Source: Prostheceraeus crozeri (Eukaryota > Platyhelminthes > Polycladida > Euryleptidae). Taken from it: a DNA stretch of 64,000 bases. How positions within the stretch are numbered: position 1 is the stretch's first letter; each line of letters starts with the position of its first letter. Under the pieces are notes generated by a model. It was not told the DNA's origin and did no database searches. It saw only the letters and a program-made list of their open reading frames with translations. Of this stretch, positions 49,301-56,806 are shown piece by piece. The position numbers were made by a program, and so were the translations under genes. The stretch lies in contig CAJQUW010006851.1 of NCBI GenBank assembly GCA_907163375.1, positions 41,831 to 105,830 on the forward strand, in the 5' to 3' direction.

Positions 49301-52300
49301 TTGTAAGTCAAATACGTGTGCATAGCGGGCTCTATTCCTTGCTTGAACGAGCATTTAGTTAAATTTTCGGTACAATAATTTCTAGGTGGCAAGTCAGAAT
49401 CAAGGCTCAATAATGATAGGAAATAGGATTCCAAATAAATCAGGTGATCTTCGTATCCGGAATGGAAGCGTGATGAAAAAATAACCTTCTGCGGATACTA
49501 AATTGATTTATTACGATAACCAATATTTCGCCTTGCGGCTTTGTCAAGGTTACAATAAATAAAGCAGAGAGTGGTAAAAGGTGGGCCTATTTAAACAAAC
49601 TTTGAGTACAGCTAGAAGAGAAACATTAACTTGGATGAACCCGTTACATGACAGTGTCTATATTTAGACCTTGACACCCGTTCATTAGGGAGCCTGCATG
49701 ATGCCGAATGTACATAGCTTCTAACGTGAGTCTCTTTTGAATAGTATTCAATCCACGATGCAGTATCGTCCATGAAATAGGCTGCGAACAATTGGGATGA
49801 GTCTGTAGATGTTGAAAAACAGTACTGTTATTCTGTGAGGGATGTTCTTTTATCCTTGACTTGATACAACGAGCTGACTCGCCAATGTAAATAGCACCGC
49901 ATGTATTGCACACAATTTTATATATGATATTTTTTGAGTGACACGAGTTACCTGTATCGCTCAATTTGCAACTTGTGCAGCTATCATGGCATTGGATTTT
50001 TTGTTTCGGAGGGCGGAACATTGCTATTTACATTGGCGAGTCAGCTCGTTGCATCAAGTCAAGGATAAAAGAACATCTCTCATAGAATAATAGTGCTGTC
50101 TTTCAACATCTACAGACTCATCCCAATTGTTCGCAGCCTATTTCATGGACGATACTGCATCGTGGATTGAATACTATTCAAAAGAGACTCACGTTAGAAG
50201 CTATGTACATTCGGCAACATGCAGGCTCCCTAATGAACGGGTGTCAAGGTCTAAATATAGACACTGTCATGTAACGGGTTCATCCAAGTTAATGTTTCTC
50301 TTCTAGCTGTACTCAAAGTTTGTTTAAATAGGCCCACCTTTTACCACTCTCTGCTTTATTTATTGTAACCTTGACAAAGCCGCAAGGCGAAATATTGGTT
50401 ATCGTAATAAATCAATTTAGTATCCGCAGAAGGTTATTTTTTCATCAGGAAATAGGATGCTACAATTTTAAAGATCAATAGGCCTATACCGAAGATAGCA
50501 AGGAAAAGTCATAAAAGTTACAACACGAAGGTCGGTGACTGTCTTCAAGGACTCCAATCCACATCTCTGGAGTCAAATACGGCCTTCAGATCGTTGAATG
50601 ATGTGCACAAGTTCCACTGAGATGGAGATATTGGACATCAATCATTCTATACGAACAAGAGCAACATATTAATCAGGGGCTTATCCTGTAGGGGCGTGGG
50701 GATTCTATGCGGATACCCGCAGGCTTTTCTGTGAGTATGGGGTGGGGTGGGGATTCAAATATCAATCCCCATGGCAACCCTGTGGCCCGACACTGTTTAA
50801 TACTTCAATATAACACATAAATTCATGAAACTGTCTACCATAGTTAACATAGCATCACAGGTTACTGGTTCAGGTATGGAAAACCTCCTTGAAAGTTATC
50901 GGATTGGTTCATGCTCATTATCTGGATCTGATCCGATTAAAACGTCGTGAATATCAGCCGATCCGATGCGTGTTATTGGATCATGATCCGAATGATCCGG
51001 TAGGAACCCACACGAAATTATTTTTAAAGACCTCATTCTGCATTATATTTTCGGGAAGTTTTGGACCGGTCCCTGGACCTCTGTTTCAGACGGATCTGTG
51101 ACCTGTTACAAGGTGACCAACCAGAACTAGCGACTTGATTCATTCTCTGCGAACTAACCTTAGTTAGATAGCTCTAAATGCAGATAAATGTTCATCCGAA
51201 CATCTCAGTGATTCAAATTTCGTTATCAGATGCTCAAAATGTGAACTTCGTAGGCATGAATGTGAATTTGCGAATTTGTGTTCGCGTTCTACTCACAAGC
51301 CATTGTTAAGTGACTGTGCACTCCGGGAGCTGACCTAATCGGTCAGTGAGAATTTATTTTCAACAGTTCCTCGTGAGGAAAACATTTAAGAGACAAGATT
51401 GGAAACTTTCAGCTGTTATAGGACCTACTGGAATGCCTTCTGCATGATTTCGTCATTATCATGAAAAGTCAATGAATAAGATTCAGTCATTTCATGTAAT
51501 TGTATTCTCTTGATCGAAGGATTAATGAATTGTTTTTGTTTTGACAGATGCTCCGAAGAATGTTGCGGCGGTGCAATTTCCTCCTCCTCCTCCTTCGCCC
51601 GGTAAGTTCGAAGTTCTACCGAAATTCTAATTAATAACATTCTGTCAAGATTGAAGAAGTTTCCTTACTTTTGATGCAATTACATGGAAAGTGAGCACGT
51701 AATAGGATACAGCTCCTTCAAACTTCTCTTTGATCGACACGGAAATGTCGAATTAGTGGACTCAATAAAAGCTGTTCGATCTTGTGAACTGGAAGACGAT
51801 GTCAACAAACAATTAGCGATCAGTATGAGGATAACAGACAGCGAACTATTCAATGAAATGTGAAGTTGTTCAACTGCTTCAATCATATCATGGGGTGAAG
51901 ATACCGTCTTGGCTCTAAACAAACATTTGAAGCTTTCATCATGTCAGAATCTTCTGCGTCTCAGTTTATACAGACAAAAGTTATTGACTTGAATTATTCA
52001 TGTCCAGCATATGCCGAAACTTTTCCATACTTCACCTGGCCGATCAATTCACCTGCGTACCTGTCGCAAAACTGTCTTGTGCTAATCAAGAAGATGTGCT
52101 TAATGACATGAATTCTCCAAATCTGTCTCCTGATAACCCAGTTATAGATGCTGAAATACAAGACAAAGATCTCTTATGTGGCGTATTCATGAAAACAAGA
52201 TCTCGCAAGAATTTTTGAAAAGTATTTACGATGAAATCGTTTAGTGGAGAGGAAAATGTTTTCCTTCTACCTAGTGGTGCTGCAGGAAAGACTCATGTTC

Positions 52301-55300
52301 AAGAAACGACCAGACTTGGAATAATGACTCCAGCGATATGAAAGGGATCACAGCAGTGATGACAACCATCTCTCTTGTTGCAGGAACCGTCTTTTAAGTC
52401 AATAGCATTGCTCTTATTTGGCAAGATGTTTATAGTTGTGGGAAGAAGGCAGGTTTGAAACTTTGCTATCAGAAGAAAGGCAATTCAAACACCATTTCAT
52501 GAAAGAAGGATCGTGTCAAATACAGAAACATTTTCCAAACTGATGTTTAAAGGGAAGGTACACACTGCGGTAAGAATGCTCGACTCACCAGAACCCTCTG
52601 GAGTCTCGCCACTTCCAAAACAAGTTTTAGATGATTTCCAAACAAAACATCCTGAGCCACAACCAGAAAACAATGCATTCATGCTCCATAGAATTCCACC
52701 TTTTGTTGATTTTTGAGAACTTTGATGAATCATCAATTGCAAAATCTGCATTGAAAACAAAGGGAGCAGTTGGACCATCAGGAATGTACACGACAGGATA
52801 GATTCTGGTTTCACGGAATTATGGCGACCATGGTAGTCAAAAATGACTGAAACATAGTCATAAAGCTTCAACTGAATGAGGAGAATACGATAAGTATTGA
52901 ATCATTTATATCCTGTTGTCTCATTGGTCTCTCGATAAGAAGTCCGGAATGCGACCTGTGGGAATTGACGAAATATTGCAACAGATTGTCGGAAGTGATA
53001 ATGTCAGCTGTAAAGTCACAAATTGTTGATTATACAGATTCTTTGCAATTAGATGTAGGCCAAAAAGGAGGTTTTGAGGCAGGTATTCATGTTATGACAG
53101 ACATTTTTGAGGAAGACGAAACAGATGCAACACTTGATGCTGCAAATGCATTTAATTCCATAAAGTGAAACGTTTTCATTCGTAGCACTCAATTCATATG
53201 TCCGCCAGAGAAATCTATGCAGAAAATTCCTATTCGATATCGTTGCGATTATTTACTCAGAGGTAGGGAAATTGCATCTCGTGAAGGAACAACTCAAGGA
53301 ACTCAATATCAATGCCTACGCAATGGGATACTGCGTATGGATAAAATGAAGGATTCAGATTTGCAGATCAAGCGTGTTGCATTTTCGGATGATTTTTCGA
53401 GTATGAGACAAATTTCAGCAAATTTTAAAATGGTGGGAAAACGTCTGTGTTCATGGTCCCTCACTTGGATATTTTCCAAGACCTGACAAATCATGGTTGA
53501 CAGTGAAAGAAGAATTATTTCAAACTGCTACCACTGTGTTTGCTGGAACAAAGTTGAACATTGCGAGTGAACATTCTTATCTTGGAGGATATGTTGGTGA
53601 CATGCAAAATTGTTCTGTTTATGCCAATTCATTAGTCAAGAAATGGACTGCTCAGATTCAAACTTCAGCAATGATGACCGAATTCCAACCTCAGGCTGCA
53701 TACGCCTGTTTTGTTACTTGTTTGCGCAATCACTATCTTTACCACATCCACACAAATGCAAATGTGGAGTCTTTTTTGAAGATCTATCGATCATGTGATT
53801 GATAATAAGCTGATTCCGGTTTTAACAAATGCACAAATGTTGCGTGAAAGTGAACTTCTGTCTTCACCTGTTCAACTTGGTAGACTCGGAATCCTGATCT
53901 TATCTGACGTAGCGAATGTCGAACATGTGAATTCAAAGTCACTTTGCCGACCTTTAACAACAAGCATTATCAATCAAAATGACAATTTGACATGTGAACT
54001 GATAGAGACAGTAGAACGATAGTATAAGCGATCGTTGTAAACGCAAAATGATTTATTGTTGTCAGTACGACTATAAATGACACCGGATCAGTTAAGAACG
54101 AATGACGTTGCCCAGAAGAGTGGTTTGTTAAGTACATTGCCTTTGAAAAGTGAAAGTTGCACCCCTTCTGAGCAGGATTTTTTGATGCTCCGGTCTTAAG
54201 AAATCGTTGGAAAATGCGTCGCCTGCCAACCGAATGTGGATGTTGAAAGAAGTTCTCCATTGATGACGCAATGTCTTGTATCAAAGATGGTTACATCCAC
54301 CGAAAACATGATGAATTGAGAGATTTCATTGCAGTTCTTTTGAATGAAGTGTCGTCTGACGTGTCCATTGAACCGCAATTGGTACCTCTGTCCGGTGAAA
54401 TATTTGATAATGCTGCGAATGTTGCAGATGAAGCTCGACTTGACATTGCCGCTTGAGGATTTTGGCAGCATTGCGTGAAGACACTTTTTGACATCAGGAA
54501 ATCTAATTCATACTCCCAACCACATAAAAGTCAATAAAAGAAAAGATCCTACAATCAACGCTTCATTCAAACCGAAAGAGGATCTTTTCCTCCTTTATCT
54601 TTCAATGCCCACGGAGGTTATGGGTGAGAGACGCATCATTTTCTCTCAAACCTTGAGTGCATTACTGAAAGTGAAATCCAACGCTACGGATAGAAACAAA
54701 TCGTCTCCACACAAAAACATCATTTTTACTACAAGATGAAGAATAGTTTGTGTGAATTCTCGAAGTTTGCGGCCGAAAACTCGCCCACTAGATGCTGTAT
54801 TTGCCTGATAATAAGACGGCAATATCTGACAGCTGTGTTTGATTTAGTTATTCAACTTTATCTTCAGTTTTATATCAAAACTAAAAATCTTAACCGTAAT
54901 CTGCTGTTTTTGCAGGTTTATATTGTTAAAAAGAATGTAGTTTCCATAATGATATGGTTTTGCAAATAATCACTTTTAAGAAATGAATAAGTTGTTCAAC
55001 TGCTCCGATCATTAACCTCCTGAGAGAACAGCTGAGTTTCAAAGTGAAAGTTGCAGCCCATGCGCTTCCCACAGACATTTTACAAGAAGCAAATTCTAAT
55101 GAGAACAACACAGACATTCAATCTTTTTATATTTCGATGACTTTTGATTGTCATTTTCATTGGATTTCAATCATTTGAATGAGGAGAATCCGTTTTTGAA
55201 GGATTTTCTTCTAATAAGTGAATTGCAGATAGAAAAGATGAATAAGAGAAGAAATGATTGGAAAATCCGTTTGCAGGACGATCAGCAGTTGTCAATTCTC

Positions 55301-55793
55301 CGATGAAATGTTTTCCAAACAGTGAAAAATGATTTGATGAACAGAACGGAACCTTCAACTGATTTTCCTTCCAAAACAACTTCTTTGCGTCAAATTCATT
55401 CATTTCCTCTTCTTTGCAGTTCGGTTCTATCTCTTGGACTACACGGGGTCAGTGAGAGATGGATTCCACGATCTGCAGCTGCCGGAGACGCCGACGGTCG
55501 GAGATCTCCGCAGAGCTCTGGCGGAGAAGACGAAACTCCGGCCGGAGGCTTTGAGGATTGTGCAAGGGACCGCCGTCTCCGGAGATGGAGAGAAAGTGTT
55601 CGAGGTGAGGGAAGGAGGAAGGGCCTTCTTCACAACTGCCGCCGGGGAGGAAGTGGAAGGGAGGAATGGGAGAGGCAATGTCCTGGAGAATGATGAGGAG
55701 CTGTTCGTTCTTCCTCCTCAGCGGTGCCTGATCCTCGGCATCTCCCGACGATTTCTCCGAAAATCAAAACTTTTTCTCTTCTCTGAGAATTGA
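34383..55793 (+). CDS. Multi-domain ubiquitin-like protein with coiled coil, five exons
   Basis: Predicted spliced gene encoding 527 residues. Exons: 34383-34395, 36900-37796, 40224-40469, 51548-51601, 55420-55793. Donors are GTAAGC, GTGAGT, GTAAGT and GTAAGT. Acceptors all follow T/C-rich tracts ending in AG. Every intron is phase 1 and every junction keeps the frame. Layout: beta-grasp-like modules at about residues 6-84, 94-159, 166-218 and 219-298; coiled coil 304-386; proline-rich linker 397-403; a further ubiquitin-like module 404-512. The second module is the clearest, with a MTFSFNGRIIDISKT segment like the beta3/beta4 turn of ubiquitin. There is no C-terminal GG, so it is unlikely to be conjugated. 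A scaffold or adaptor role is inference. I do not recognise a named family. Start ATG has G at -3 and +4. No AATAAA is seen in the 650 bp after the stop, so the 3' end may lie further on or be spliced. Confidence 0.7.
34549..35374. repeat. Minisatellite in intron 1, 61-bp unit, 13.5 copies
   Basis: The unit starts ATAGTCTTTGTAACAATGTC and contains CAATCGGAATTCAACTGAAC and ATCACTGAACTATGC. Copies are almost identical except at a hot spot reading AACAATG, AACTATG, AACGATG or AACTGTG, with like variants next to each other, as expected from unequal exchange or slippage. Confidence 0.97.
35375..36899. other. Remainder of intron 1
   Basis: No other coding region or repeat is recognised between the minisatellite and exon 2. 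The 3' splice site with its pyrimidine tract occupies the last 20 bases. Confidence 0.4.
36900..37796 (+). CDS. Exon 2: four beta-grasp-like modules
   Basis: This 897-bp exon is the largest and clearest coding block. Module 1 opens GTWKVVIFAEND and has a helix-like PLSEVLQSWKKYFG. A PTPTPT linker leads to module 2 (NIYVVLNGRYKHYRV through PENGMITAV), the best ubiquitin-like match. Module 3 (QLKNVMKQFEEENFF through DAEVLVTRP) is shorter. Module 4 (KFEVKIGHQTFTF onward) carries a CxxC at residues 265-268 and a CC at 286-287, which could bind a metal. The frame continues upstream to an ATG at 36863 and downstream past the donor to 37822, but the splice signals TTTCTTTGCAG and G|GTGAGT set the edges. 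Codon use and base composition stand out from the flanks. Confidence 0.85.
37870..38646. repeat. Minisatellite in intron 2, 50-bp unit, about 15.5 copies
   Basis: The unit is AATAGAAATCCAACATGTGA followed by TAAAGAATCC and TAGAAATTTCACTGTGTAGG. Copies differ mostly at TAGG/TAAG and TAAAG/TACAG. The array starts only about 75 bp after the exon 2 donor and ends against a Penelope relic. Confidence 0.97.
38650..39060 (-). pseudogene. Penelope-like GIY-YIG endonuclease relic in intron 2
   Basis: On the - strand the frame at about 38846-38680 reads CMNFHPSGQYIGETKCRLQQ followed by RIDDHKKH, the YIGET...R...DH core of the GIY-YIG nuclease of Penelope elements. Upstream (39010-39055) a cysteine-rich KCSQKCGQCYSC matches the zinc-finger-like part that precedes this domain. 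Between them several in-frame stops break the copy. No reverse transcriptase trace is seen beyond it. Its sequence differs from the other Penelope relics here. Confidence 0.65.
39061..40223. other. Remainder of intron 2
   Basis: Mostly unremarkable. At 39850-39930 a segment containing CTCTTGATGTGAACTT and TGTAAATCACTCACTGGCTG is a diverged relative of one arm of the foldback at 41968-42510. A coding-like stretch at about 39541-39645 (QYRAAIEARSIRDIF onward, ended by TGA) follows a weak CTGCAG acceptor. It could be a decayed or alternative exon, but no good donor follows. Confidence 0.3.
40224..40469 (+). CDS. Exon 3: coiled coil
   Basis: Codes for 82 residues starting DEISNDLLISFERKYSKLLS and rich in Leu, Glu, Lys and Arg at heptad spacing through LQSTLLHLQ. 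No proline or glycine breaks the run except one Gly near the middle. This is a typical parallel coiled coil for self-association or partner binding. Acceptor TTTATATTTCTTTCAG and donor A|GTAAGT are both strong. Length is a multiple of three and both sides are phase 1, so skipping or repeating it would keep the frame. Confidence 0.85.
40533..41203. repeat. Minisatellite in intron 3, 80-bp GC-rich unit, 8.4 copies
   Basis: The unit contains CTGCGGATCTGCGCATTCTC, AGACTGAGATCCGATCC, TCCGCCGTCGCCTGCGGAGA and TCGAGGATAT. Copies begin about 60 bp after the exon 3 donor. It is far richer in G and C than its surroundings. Each unit can fold on itself (CTCCGC...GCGGAG). Confidence 0.95.
41204..41967. 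other. Intron 3, no feature seen
   Basis: No gene or repeat recognised. Confidence 0.4.
41968..42510. repeat. Large foldback element in intron 3
   Basis: Arms of about 200-220 bp are nearly perfect reverse complements. ATTTTTTAGACTTTGGAAAG at 41968 is matched at 42491-42510. GCAAGAGAAGGAGCTATGCG near 42146 is matched near 42304-42323. The loop is about 110 bp. The high identity suggests recent origin or gene conversion. A diverged relative of an arm lies at 39850-39930. No target duplication is evident. Confidence 0.85.
42511..43159. other. Intron 3, possible hAT end
   Basis: A run of TGCGCTATTTTTGC, TTGCGCTAC and TGCGCTATTTTTTAAG words at 42654-42730 looks like the terminal part of a DNA transposon. 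No partner terminus was found. Confidence 0.25.
43160..43680 (+). pseudogene. hAT-type transposase C-terminal relic
   Basis: Two frames carry the trace. The first reads KKKFAELAKAFNV and MVDELCELQAQHPDDTLIDI at 43200-43300. The second, shifted near 43370, reads CNSQDVERGFSVMKTAETVQ and continues through RPILYDSVRFVRDRFDGSDF. The VERGFSVMK word followed by a helical leucine/isoleucine stretch resembles the dimerisation domain at the end of hAT transposases (usual pattern: E-R-x-F-S-x-x). Frame breaks make it inactive. The family call is moderately certain. Confidence 0.45.
44015..46071. mobile_element. hAT-like DNA transposon bounded by CAGNG termini
   Basis: The left end starts CAGGGCTCGTACGGCTTGTG and the right end, read on the - strand, starts CAGTGTTCGTACGGCTTCCT, giving a 17-bp TIR with two mismatches. 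Both ends are flanked by TTTATA (44009-44014 and 46072-46077), a possible 6-bp target duplication. Subterminal GTGAAAGTTTGTGAA words are repeated at both ends. The 2-kb interior has coding-like stretches (for example 44375-44550 and 45090-45250 on +) broken by stops, whose product I cannot recognise. The usual hAT duplication is 8 bp, so the 6-bp match needs care. Confidence 0.6.
46855..47160. repeat. Second copy of the dispersed repeat seen at 23640-23960
   Basis: The left part is a run of GGGTATGGGGATTCTGTGGG-like text with GGGGAT repeats. Then CTAGAAGCAATCAGAACTGA and ATGCATGAAATATC follow in the same order as in the 23640 copy. A related fragment lies at 50690-50800. Non-coding. Bases 46072-46854 before it hold nothing recognisable. 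Confidence 0.55.
47161..49417. other. Intron 3, no gene seen
   Basis: No supported coding region or repeat in this AT-rich stretch. Confidence 0.4.
49644..50021 (-). pseudogene. GIY-YIG endonuclease of the Penelope-like element
   Basis: The 125-codon frame has the full GIY-YIG layout. First comes a cysteine-rich lead (CHDSCTSCKLSD), then IIYKIVCNTCGAIYIGESAR with the paired GIY/YIG strands. The arginine helix (IKSRIKEH) follows, then the catalytic-glutamate segment (RLTLEAMYIRHH) and an MNG near the end. In intact elements this domain follows the reverse transcriptase. Here the frame starts at the inversion boundary, so the protein is truncated. The right arm carries a mirrored copy of its second half, in which at least one codon has become a stop. 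Confidence 0.8.
50370..50394 (+). ncRNA. Possible degenerate hammerhead-ribozyme-like motif in the pLTR
   Basis: The sequence reads CTTGACAAAGCC, a GCAA loop, then GGCGAAAT, with AACC/GGTT complementarity outside. This recalls the hammerhead core (CUGAUGA, stem II, GAAA) described in Penelope pLTRs, but the first box does not match the consensus. The mirrored copy is at about 49524-49549 on the - strand. Self-cleavage is doubtful. Confidence 0.25.
50459..51547. repeat. Intron 3 end with a fragment of the GGGGAT repeat
   Basis: Bases 50690-50800 (GTGGGGATTCTATGCGGATA onward) are a fragment of the family seen at 46855-47160. The rest holds nothing recognisable up to the exon 4 acceptor. Confidence 0.4.
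51548..51601 (+). CDS. Exon 4: short proline-rich linker
   Basis: A 54-bp micro-exon coding NAPKNVAAVQFPPPPPSP. It lies between a clear acceptor (TTTTGTTTTGACAG) and donor (G|GTAAGT) and is again phase 1 on both sides. The five prolines come from a CCT repeat, so copy number may vary. A polyproline stretch could contact SH3 or WW domains, but that is inference. Because the exon is short, its inclusion is less certain than that of its neighbours. Confidence 0.65.
51684..51860 (+). other. Unidentified coding-like frame in intron 4
   Basis: A 59-codon frame starts MESEHVIGYSSFKLLFDRHG and ends in ELFNEM before TGA at 51861, then stays open again for some 40 codons. It has protein-like composition but no motif I recognise. 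It may be the start of the retroelement relic that follows. An alternative exon is less likely because no acceptor sits next to it. Confidence 0.25.
52130..54960 (+). pseudogene. Long decayed retroelement: RT followed by zinc knuckle and nuclease-like domain
   Basis: Fragments in shifting frames line up as one polyprotein. In order: ENVFLLPSGAAGKTHVQETT near 52255; LKTKGAVGPSGM near 52755; KKSGMRPVGIDEILQQIVGS near 52945. The RT core follows: AGIHVMTDIFEEDETDATLD and AANAFNS (53076-53160), SREGTTQGTQ near 53280 (usual QGDP altered), and AFSDDFSS near 53380, where the catalytic box has Ser for Ala. Then come KLNIASEHSYLGGYVGDMQN, QLGRLGI, and a C-x-C...C knuckle near 54225-54275 (His replaced by Asp). 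HDELRDFIAVLLNEVSSDVS and EARLDIAA then FDIR follow, which fit a PD-(D/E)XK-like nuclease. RT plus CCHC plus restriction-like nuclease is the layout of R2-type LINEs, though I am not sure of the clade. Many stops and frameshifts. Confidence 0.65.
55420..55793 (+). CDS. Exon 5: C-terminal ubiquitin-like module
   Basis: Follows the acceptor TTTCCTCTTCTTTGCAG. It codes VRFYLLDYTGSVRDGFHDLQ, then a helix-like TVGDLRRALAEKTKL and strands through EELFVLPPQRCLILGI, ending in a stop at 55791-55793. The order strand, strand, helix with leucines, then strands, and the VGDLRRAL / LRIVQGT words are ubiquitin-like. The exon is markedly GC-rich with G/C-ending codons, unlike exon 2. The last 15 residues (RRFLRKSKLFLFSEN) look less conserved and could be read-through of an unrecognised donor. 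Confidence 0.75.
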
Positions 55794-56705
55794 TTGAAAA
55801 CTTAGAAAGAGAATGTCACAAAATGAACTGCGATTGACTTTCTGATGATAAATTTCATCGACAAAAGATATCTCGTGGAAGGATTCGAACTCTCTCCTGT
55901 GGAAGCTCTGAACGTGCCTTTACCATCTGCGCTATTTCTACATGTACTATCTAGTGACTTCAGAAGTCTATATTGAGAAAGTGATTTCACTTCTAAAGAG
56001 AATTTAGTCATTCTAATCACCCTACTTAATTGAAGGGTATCAGTAGCACAAAAGTATCCGTTAAAATGTGATGAGAGGGTGGAAGATATAATATTTTTGA
56101 GTTGGAAAGAGTCCGAGATTTTTATGATAAGATGCACAAAATTTTTTCTATTACCATCCAGTAATCCTCTTCATGAACAAAAGACTAGGGTTAGTCTTTG
56201 TATGAAATATAAGGAATTTGCAAATGATGTTTACAATGAGAAAATATGATAGGATTTAGATATGAACAGGTTGTACTGGATTACAAATCTTTACCAGTGG
56301 CAAAAAATTGACCTGACAGGATTGATGAATTCTGTGTTAGATGAGATGGTGAAAAATGAGAAGTTATCATTAGTAGAAAAGGAAATCACGGTAATTGTCA
56401 AGTTCTGCTATATATTTTTGGTTTATGTTTATTATAAAGAATGCTTCGTGTAGTCTTAAATTTGTATTGTCATGAACGTGAGCCAGAATGTCAATATTGA
56501 TGTCGGAATGTTGTACTTGACACGTTCGAATATGCTTAAATACGGAAGATGAAGGATTTGTGGGATGCTCTTTGAAGCAGACGTGAAGAGGTCACTGCCA
56601 ATTCATTCATTACATTTGTTGCAATGGATTTTGTAGATATTGTTTCTTCGGTCACATAATTTTTTGTTTTTCATTTTGCAGTTAGCAAGAGAACATGATG
56701 TTGTA
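55794..56705. other. Downstream flank of the gene with a tRNA-like fragment
   Basis: No AATAAA signal is seen. On the - strand at 55940-55868 a Pol III A-box-like TAGCGCAGATGGTAAAGGC and a B-box-like GTTCGAATCC lie about 25 bases apart. The acceptor stem does not pair, so this is a tRNA-derived (SINE-like) fragment rather than a tRNA gene. The rest has nothing I can name. Confidence 0.35.
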
Positions 56706-56806
56706 CCGTCAACTGGGGAAACTTGTGCCATGGTCGTTTATGGAGCTTCACATCCATCTGTAAGATTTATGATAATATTATCGGTCTTGTAATCATTTTT
56801 CCTGTA

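Larger units (their letters stand above)
49430..50446 (-). mobile_element. Penelope-like element with inverted terminal copies and 12-bp TSD
   Basis: The insertion is flanked by a perfect 12-bp duplication AGGAAATAGGAT at 49418-49429 and 50447-50458. Arms 49471-49896 and 50024-50446 are close reverse complements around a 127-bp spacer, and 49430-49470 is a short unpaired extension at one end. Penelope-like elements are known for such inverted partial copies (pLTRs) with a 30-40 bp extension. The coding part, on the - strand, is the GIY-YIG nuclease at 49644-50021. The reverse transcriptase is missing, so it is a 5'-truncated copy. The complete arms and TSD suggest it is the youngest Penelope insertion here. 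Confidence 0.85.

Noticed and set aside
55439-55678. Open frame on the - strand opposite exon 5
   Set aside because: GC-rich coding sequence often leaves the opposite strand open. No motif or splice context supports it.
55868-55940. tRNA gene on the - strand
   Set aside because: A- and B-box-like words are present but the acceptor stem does not pair and the T stem has a mismatch, so at most it is a tRNA-derived fragment.
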